A DNA stretch of 7,928 bases from Candidatus Roizmanbacteria bacterium CG_4_10_14_0_2_um_filter_36_35 (GTDB taxonomy: Bacteria > Patescibacteriota > Microgenomatia > UBA1406 > GWC2-37-13). This document shows positions 4,859 to 7,928 of this stretch, piece by piece. The position numbers were made by a program, and so were the translations under genes. The DNA lies in the NCBI GenBank assembly GCA_002792355.1, contig PFOE01000014.1, positions 1 through 7,928 of the forward strand, in the 5' to 3' direction. The notes beneath the pieces are model-generated. The model was not told where the DNA came from. It ran no database searches and saw only the letters and a list, made by a program, of their open reading frames with translations. The first letter of the stretch is position 1, and each line of letters starts with the position of its first letter.

Positions 4859-5166
4859 CAAAAAACGCGCCGGGTCCTCAGAAAAGTTCTTTGGACTCGG
4901 CTGCGTAAAGATTAAATGTTAGAAAATCTGCTTTTGATCTAACATCTATCACTTAATATCTAACTTAACCTGACCATAAACCTTGAGGATAGTTTTCGTC
5001 TTCGAAAACCATCTGTGTTTTTGTTCTCATAGGTTTTTATTTAAAAACTTATAATCGGATCCTTCTTAATTTAACTTTTAGTTTTTATCCTATAATTAAA
5101 CATTAGAGGATATTTTTTAGTTTGTCAAGGGGTATTTTGAAGCTAAATAATTTGACCTATATAAAA

Positions 5167-5751
5167 TTATGATGATACAATCCAATAAGACACAATAGCA
5201 GCAGAAACTATAACATTAAGACTTTTATTTATCCCCCACATCGGAATTTCGACGATTTGATCGGCTAATTTGAGAGTTTCTTCTGTAATACCTGAAGTTT
5301 CATTGCCGAAAATCAAGGCGATTGGAAAACTATAATTGGCTTTTGTATAAGGAATTGAGGTCTTGTGCTGTTCGACAGCTATTACTTTTATAGTTCGAGC
5401 TTGTCGAGAACTATCTTCTCGACTCAGTCGCTTCGCTCCTTCGCTCGAAGAGTAATTTGAACGAAGTTCTTCTATAGCTTCCTTAACTGATTTTTTATAA
5501 ATCCAAGGAACAACTTTATACGTCCCAATCGACGCCTTCTTTATCCTTGAATTAGGCGGTATTTCGGTCTCGCCGCAGATATACATTTTCTCGATCGCCA
5601 AAGCATCAGCCAGCCGGAACAGTCCACCGATATTATATGTATCATATATATTCTCTAATATGAAGTAAATCGACAGGCGCTTGATGGATTTTAGTTTGTC
5701 AGCGATTTCCTTTTCATCGATTTCTCTAAGTTGTTTAGCATTTAATTTCAT
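5167..5751 (-). CDS. SpoU/TrmH-type RNA 2'-O-methyltransferase
   Basis: The 194-residue product has the SPOUT (trefoil knot) motifs. Motif 1 is ENIYDTYNIGGLFRLADALA (33-52), with the conserved Asn and Arg that bind and act on the RNA ribose. Motif 2 is IALIFGNETSGI (144-155). Motif 3 is IPMWGINKSLNVIVSAAIV (169-187). It should methylate a tRNA or rRNA ribose 2'-OH using S-adenosylmethionine; the exact target cannot be told. Residues about 101-120 (SSSEGAKRLSREDSSRQART) interrupt what is normally a short link before KVIAVEQHKTSIPYTKA, and are encoded by palindromic repeat DNA. The frame stays open, so the enzyme may tolerate the loop. TATAAT ends 6 nt before the ATG, so the mRNA is predicted leaderless. 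Confidence 0.92.
   Translation of the reverse strand: MKLNAKQLREIDEKEIADKLKSIKRLSIYFILENIYDTYNIGGLFRLADALAIEKMYICGETEIPPNSRIKKASIGTYKVVPWIYKKSVKEAIEELRSNYSSSEGAKRLSREDSSRQARTIKVIAVEQHKTSIPYTKANYSFPIALIFGNETSGITEETLKLADQIVEIPMWGINKSLNVIVSAAIVSYWIVSS
5390..5452 (-). repeat. palindromic element inserted in frame in the methyltransferase gene
   Basis: ATAGTTC (5390-5396) and GAACTAT (5408-5414) are perfect 7-bp arms around an 11-nt loop that reads TCGACAAGCTC on the minus strand. This is almost the P1 loop in the 3391 gene (TCGTCAAGCTC) but with unrelated arms. The adjoining 5415-5452 is a second, imperfect repeat containing a tandem 8-mer, CTTCGCTC twice (5431-5446), and a CTTCG/CGAAG pairing. 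Together they encode the extra residues at about 101-120 of the methyltransferase. Confidence 0.85.
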
Positions 5752-5757
5752 AGAGAC

Positions 5758-5763
5758 ATTATA
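5758..5763 (-). promoter_or_regulatory. -10 box of the methyltransferase gene
   Basis: A perfect TATAAT on the minus strand ends 6 nt before the ATG at 5751. The -35 region (TTCATT at 17 nt) is poor. No Shine-Dalgarno site is possible in such a short leader. Confidence 0.55.
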
Positions 5764-5772
5764 TAAGATTCA

Positions 5773-5831
5773 AATCTACGAATGAATGCTAATCTACTAA
5801 TTATTCGTTGATTAGAATAAATTCGTAGATT
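5773..5831. repeat. nested inverted repeat between divergent genes
   Basis: AATCTACGAAT (5773-5783) and ATTCGTAGATT (5821-5831) are perfect 11-bp arms. Inside them CTAATC (5789-5794) pairs with GATTAG (5810-5815). It lies between the divergent -10/-35 elements of the methyltransferase and DUF11-like genes and could be an operator or a mobile palindrome. No T run makes it a clear terminator. Confidence 0.7.
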
Positions 5832-5860
5832 GGCATCATGTTGTTGGTATTACCCTATAG

Positions 5861-5889
5861 TTGACATCTCCCAAGTCTTATAGTATAAT
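5861..5889 (+). promoter_or_regulatory. consensus sigma-70-type promoter of the DUF11-like gene
   Basis: TTGACA (5861-5866), exactly 17 nt, then TATAAT (5884-5889) match the housekeeping consensus in all 12 bases. The -10 ends 7 nt before the ATG at 5897, so transcription should begin on or beside the start codon. The promoter is expected to be strong and the mRNA leaderless. Confidence 0.85.
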
Positions 5890-5896
5890 ACCGTCT

Positions 5897-6541
5897 ATGA
5901 AAAAATTAATTTCTTTGGTCGCCGTTCTTGGTGCTTTAATTTTTCTTGTTTCATCTGTTTTAGCTTCAGATTGCGGTGGCTTATATCAACCATCATGCCA
6001 ATCTTATTCGATTTCAATTAATAAAATGGTAGGTATGCCGGGAAACTCAACCGATGCCGCTTCTTATCAATATGTCGACAATTTAACTGTTTCCGATCCG
6101 AGATTTTCGCCAGAGCAACTAGTGTTTTTTAAAGTTATTGTAAAAAACACTTCTACTACGACTTTAGGCGGAATGACCGTCAAAGATAATGTTCCTTCAT
6201 ATCTTACCCCAGTAGAAGGTCCGGGTACTTTTGACGCTACAAACAGGACAATTGCTTGGGATGCTGGTTTTTTCAATGTTAATGAAGAAAAGACTTATTA
6301 CTTTAAAATGCAGGTTAACCAACAAAGTTCGCTACCTAGTGATAAGGGTTTATTCTGTGTTGTAAACAAAGCTGAGGCCTCTTCTAATACTACAAGTAAT
6401 AGTGACTCAAGTCAGCTTTGTATCGAAAAAAAAGTTACTGCCGCTGCCGTTCCTTCAGCAGGGCCAGAGTTAGGCATGCTTCTTATTTCAGGTGAAATAG
6501 CCTTAATTGGAGCCGGACTTTACCTTAGAAAAAAAAGTTAA
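5897..6541 (+). CDS. secreted DUF11-like surface protein with C-terminal anchor
   Basis: The 214-residue product has a classic signal peptide, with MKK, a hydrophobic core, and likely cleavage after VLA (residue 23). The exported part contains a DUF11-type immunoglobulin-like domain at about 40-150: VFFKVIVKNTSTTTLGGMTV, DNVPSYLTPVEG, then IAWDAGFFNVNEEKTYYFKM. It has Cys at 26 and 33 near the N-terminus, and two more late in the domain. The end has a tripartite sorting layout: PSAGPE (186-191), a hydrophobic helix (192-210) and RKKS. The upstream TTG at 5861 is the -35 box, so ATG 5897 is the start. It is followed after 47 nt by a glycosyltransferase, which suits a cell-envelope locus. Confidence 0.85.
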   Translation: MKKLISLVAVLGALIFLVSSVLASDCGGLYQPSCQSYSISINKMVGMPGNSTDAASYQYVDNLTVSDPRFSPEQLVFFKVIVKNTSTTTLGGMTVKDNVPSYLTPVEGPGTFDATNRTIAWDAGFFNVNEEKTYYFKMQVNQQSSLPSDKGLFCVVNKAEASSNTTSNSDSSQLCIEKKVTAAAVPSAGPELGMLLISGEIALIGAGLYLRKKS

Positions 6542-6585
6542 TCTTATAGAATCTATTTTCCGGCTGTTGCTTTATATTATAAGAT
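6541..6585. repeat. inverted repeat from the DUF11-like stop codon to the next promoter
   Basis: ATCTTATA (6541-6548) and TATAAGAT (6578-6585) are perfect 8-bp arms 29 nt apart. The left arm begins on the last base of the stop codon and the right arm ends 3 nt before the glycosyltransferase ATG. AT-rich hexamers such as TATATT and TATTAT (6573-6580) may serve as its -10. The repeat could be chance in such AT-rich DNA. Confidence 0.45.
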
Positions 6586-6588
6586 AAT

Positions 6589-7902
6589 ATGATAGATAAA
6601 AAGCTTTTTGCTAAATACAACAAAAAAGATGGTTTATTGATCATTTCCGAATATGGCCTTTTTCAAAAAGGATCGACCGGTTTATCCAGATTTGCTTTCA
6701 ATACGGCTCAATCGCTAAAAAGAAGTCGTATCATCATATTGGCAAATAAAATTGATGGTGATAGTCAAATTCTTGAAGATAACAATTCTCTTTTGATCCG
6801 CTGCTACACGAAAAACAGTCCTATCAGCCTTTTAAATATATTTCTTTTAGCTTTGAAATTTAATAAGGTACAAAGTGTTCTTTTTGAATTTGAGTTTGCC
6901 AGTTATGGTAATATCTTAAGCGTCTTAATCATCCCTTTTATAGTTTTTTTAATGAGGCTTTTTGGTAAACGAGTCTTTTTCGCCATTCACCAGGTGACCG
7001 ATGATTTAAAAAGGCTCCATCAGCACCTGGGACTGGAAAAAAGATCGCCTCTTCTTTGGTTTTTCAACCTTGGACTGGGCTGGTTTTACTTTTCCTTGGG
7101 AATATTTTCTGAAAAATTGATCGTTCTCGAAAAAGAATTTATGCTGCGATTAGCAAAATTCGTTAATAAAAATAAAATGGTCATTATTCCGCATGGTGTT
7201 GAAAATATCTCTCTGCCAATAAATCTTTCTAAAAAAAATGAATTTGTCATTCTGGTTTTTGGTTATATCGCTTGGTATAAAGGATTAGACAGATTGATTG
7301 ACTCTTTCAATAATATACCCTCAAAAATTAATGGCAAAACTATTAGATTGGTTATTGCCGGAGGCTATAGTCAGGCGCAGGCCGGAAAATCTCATTACGA
7401 TAGATACTATCAGTTAATAATAAACTCGGCTTCAAAAAATAAAAGAATCAGGGTAACTGGTTTTGTCCCGGAAGAAAAAATCATTGATTACTATGCTGCA
7501 GCTGATCTTTGCCTTGTTCCCTATCGTGAGTTTGTTTCTTCCTCCGGTCCTTTTTCTTTGGCGTTATCATTTGCTAAACCAATAATTTTGTCAAAAGAAC
7601 TTAAAGACTATACAAAATCAGCTGATTTTGAAAAAGCTTTAGCTTTGTCTGGCCTAAACCAAGACGAGCTTTTTATAGAAATAAATCCGGCTGTTTTAAA
7701 AGCAACCGTTAAAAAAATTATTTTTGATAGGAAATACCAAAAACAACTTATTAACTTTTCTTCAAATCTCAGAAAGTTAAGAAGTTGGAATAAAATCAGC
7801 AGACAATACAATAAAATCTTTATTTATAAGAAAAAAGGCGTTTTTTTGCCTAAAATAGAATTAAATCTGAAACATAAAAATTTACAAATTAATTATAGCT
7901 GA
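6589..7902 (+). CDS. family 4-like glycosyltransferase (GT-B fold)
   Basis: The 437-residue product has the two-lobe GT-B plan. The N-terminal lobe starts at LLIISEYGLF with a Gly/Ser-rich acceptor loop (KGSTGLSRFA, 27-36). A hydrophobic region at about 106-175 may touch the membrane. The C-terminal donor lobe has IIPHGV (199-204), VFGYIAWYKGLDRLIDSF (223-240), VIAGGY (255-260), GFVPEEKIIDYYAAADLCLV (291-310) and SSSGPFSLALSFAKPIIL (317-334). In the last motif the usual EGFGLPLLEAMACGKPVI is replaced: the two Glu that normally contact the nucleotide sugar are not obvious, a variant seen in some GT4 members. It probably transfers a sugar in polysaccharide or glycolipid assembly at the cytoplasmic membrane. 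Donor and acceptor are unknown. No Shine-Dalgarno site precedes it. Confidence 0.88.
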   Translation: MIDKKLFAKYNKKDGLLIISEYGLFQKGSTGLSRFAFNTAQSLKRSRIIILANKIDGDSQILEDNNSLLIRCYTKNSPISLLNIFLLALKFNKVQSVLFEFEFASYGNILSVLIIPFIVFLMRLFGKRVFFAIHQVTDDLKRLHQHLGLEKRSPLLWFFNLGLGWFYFSLGIFSEKLIVLEKEFMLRLAKFVNKNKMVIIPHGVENISLPINLSKKNEFVILVFGYIAWYKGLDRLIDSFNNIPSKINGKTIRLVIAGGYSQAQAGKSHYDRYYQLIINSASKNKRIRVTGFVPEEKIIDYYAAADLCLVPYREFVSSSGPFSLALSFAKPIILSKELKDYTKSADFEKALALSGLNQDELFIEINPAVLKATVKKIIFDRKYQKQLINFSSNLRKLRSWNKISRQYNKIFIYKKKGVFLPKIELNLKHKNLQINYS

Positions 7903-7906
7903 ATAA

Positions 7907-7916
7907 AAGGGGGTGA
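7907..7916 (+). promoter_or_regulatory. strong Shine-Dalgarno site of the next gene
   Basis: AAGGGGGTGA matches the full AAGGAGGTGA consensus with a single A-to-G change that can still wobble-pair with the 16S rRNA tail. It lies 8 nt before ATG 7925. It starts 4 nt after the glycosyltransferase stop, so the next gene is probably co-transcribed. Confidence 0.8.
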
Positions 7917-7924
7917 AATAATCA

Positions 7925-7928
7925 ATGA
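7925..7928 (+). CDS. start of next gene, cut by window edge
   Basis: Only ATG and one further base are visible. The start is inferred from the strong Shine-Dalgarno site and the 22-nt gap after the glycosyltransferase. Nothing can be said about the product, though the site suggests high translation. Confidence 0.55.

Larger units (their letters stand above)
4731..5166. other. gene-free stretch with a chain of seven hairpins
   Basis: No convincing reading frame is present. Seven inverted repeats follow one another: 4745-4815, 4817-4858, 4865-4906 (ACGCGCCGGGTCC with GGACTCGGCTGCGT, one bulge and one wobble), 4916-4945 (ATGTTAGA/TCTAACAT), 4992-5009 (GTTTTCG/CGAAAAC, 4-nt loop), 5029-5052 (ATAGGTTTTT/AAAAACTTAT, one wobble) and 5086-5112 (TATCCT/AGGATA). 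Their sequences differ. A TTGACA on the minus strand (5128-5123) has only a poor -10 after it. The stretch could be a structured RNA, a 3' region of the two flanking genes, or a dump of small repeats. Confidence 0.6.

Noticed and set aside
5100..5128. Minus-strand promoter with TTGACA at 5128-5123
   Set aside because: The hexamer is perfect but the -10 position holds only TAATGT; too weak to call as a promoter.
4731..5166. CRISPR array in the hairpin-rich stretch
   Set aside because: The hairpins differ in sequence and spacing; there are no regular direct repeats and no cas genes.
5861..5896. N-terminal extension of the DUF11-like protein from TTG at 5861
   Set aside because: The TTG is part of the consensus -35 box, and the signal peptide begins at ATG 5897.

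Overview
The window is AT-rich, gene-dense bacterial DNA with small genes and short spacers. The best guess for its source is a Patescibacteria (CPR) genome, probably of the Microgenomates group. The reasons are a DUF5671 membrane protein paired with a small pilin-like protein, a membrane protein next to a [FeFe]-hydrogenase-like gene, a tRNA-His without an encoded CCA, and several families of short palindromic repeats, two of them inside reading frames. This assignment rests on recognition alone; no search was run.

Layout. 1-55 is a tRNA-Thr(GGT) on the minus strand, cut by the window edge. 80-472 (-) encodes a small membrane-anchored helical protein. 507-581 (+) is tRNA-His(GTG). From 599 to 3335 there are two units in a row, all genes on the minus strand. 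Unit 1 holds the DUF5671 protein and the pilin-like protein; unit 2 holds one unknown 380-residue protein. Each unit has the same ~60-bp repeat (A) directly after its last stop codon and the same ~100-bp repeat (B) upstream of its first gene. This looks like two cassettes of one uncharacterised type beside a tRNA gene and is the strongest candidate for something new.

3391-4730 (+) holds a multi-pass membrane protein and a [FeFe]-hydrogenase-like gene that has lost its middle and changed frame. A 22-bp perfect palindrome lies between them. 4731-5166 has no gene but carries a chain of seven hairpins. 5167-5751 (-) is a SpoU/TrmH-type RNA 2'-O-methyltransferase. The membrane protein and the methyltransferase each contain an in-frame insert of palindromes sharing an 11-nt core, like the Rickettsia palindromic elements in style. 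5897-6541 (+) is a secreted DUF11-like protein with a C-terminal sorting-like tail. 6589-7902 (+) is a family 4 glycosyltransferase. The window ends on a near-perfect Shine-Dalgarno site and the ATG of the next gene.

Expression. All genes except the coupled pilin-like gene and the broken hydrogenase have a -10-like hexamer ending only 6 to 9 nt before the start codon and no Shine-Dalgarno site, so leaderless mRNAs are predicted; the call is weakest for the glycosyltransferase. The gene starting at 7925 is the clear exception. The secreted protein, the glycosyltransferase and the next gene probably belong to a cell-surface locus.
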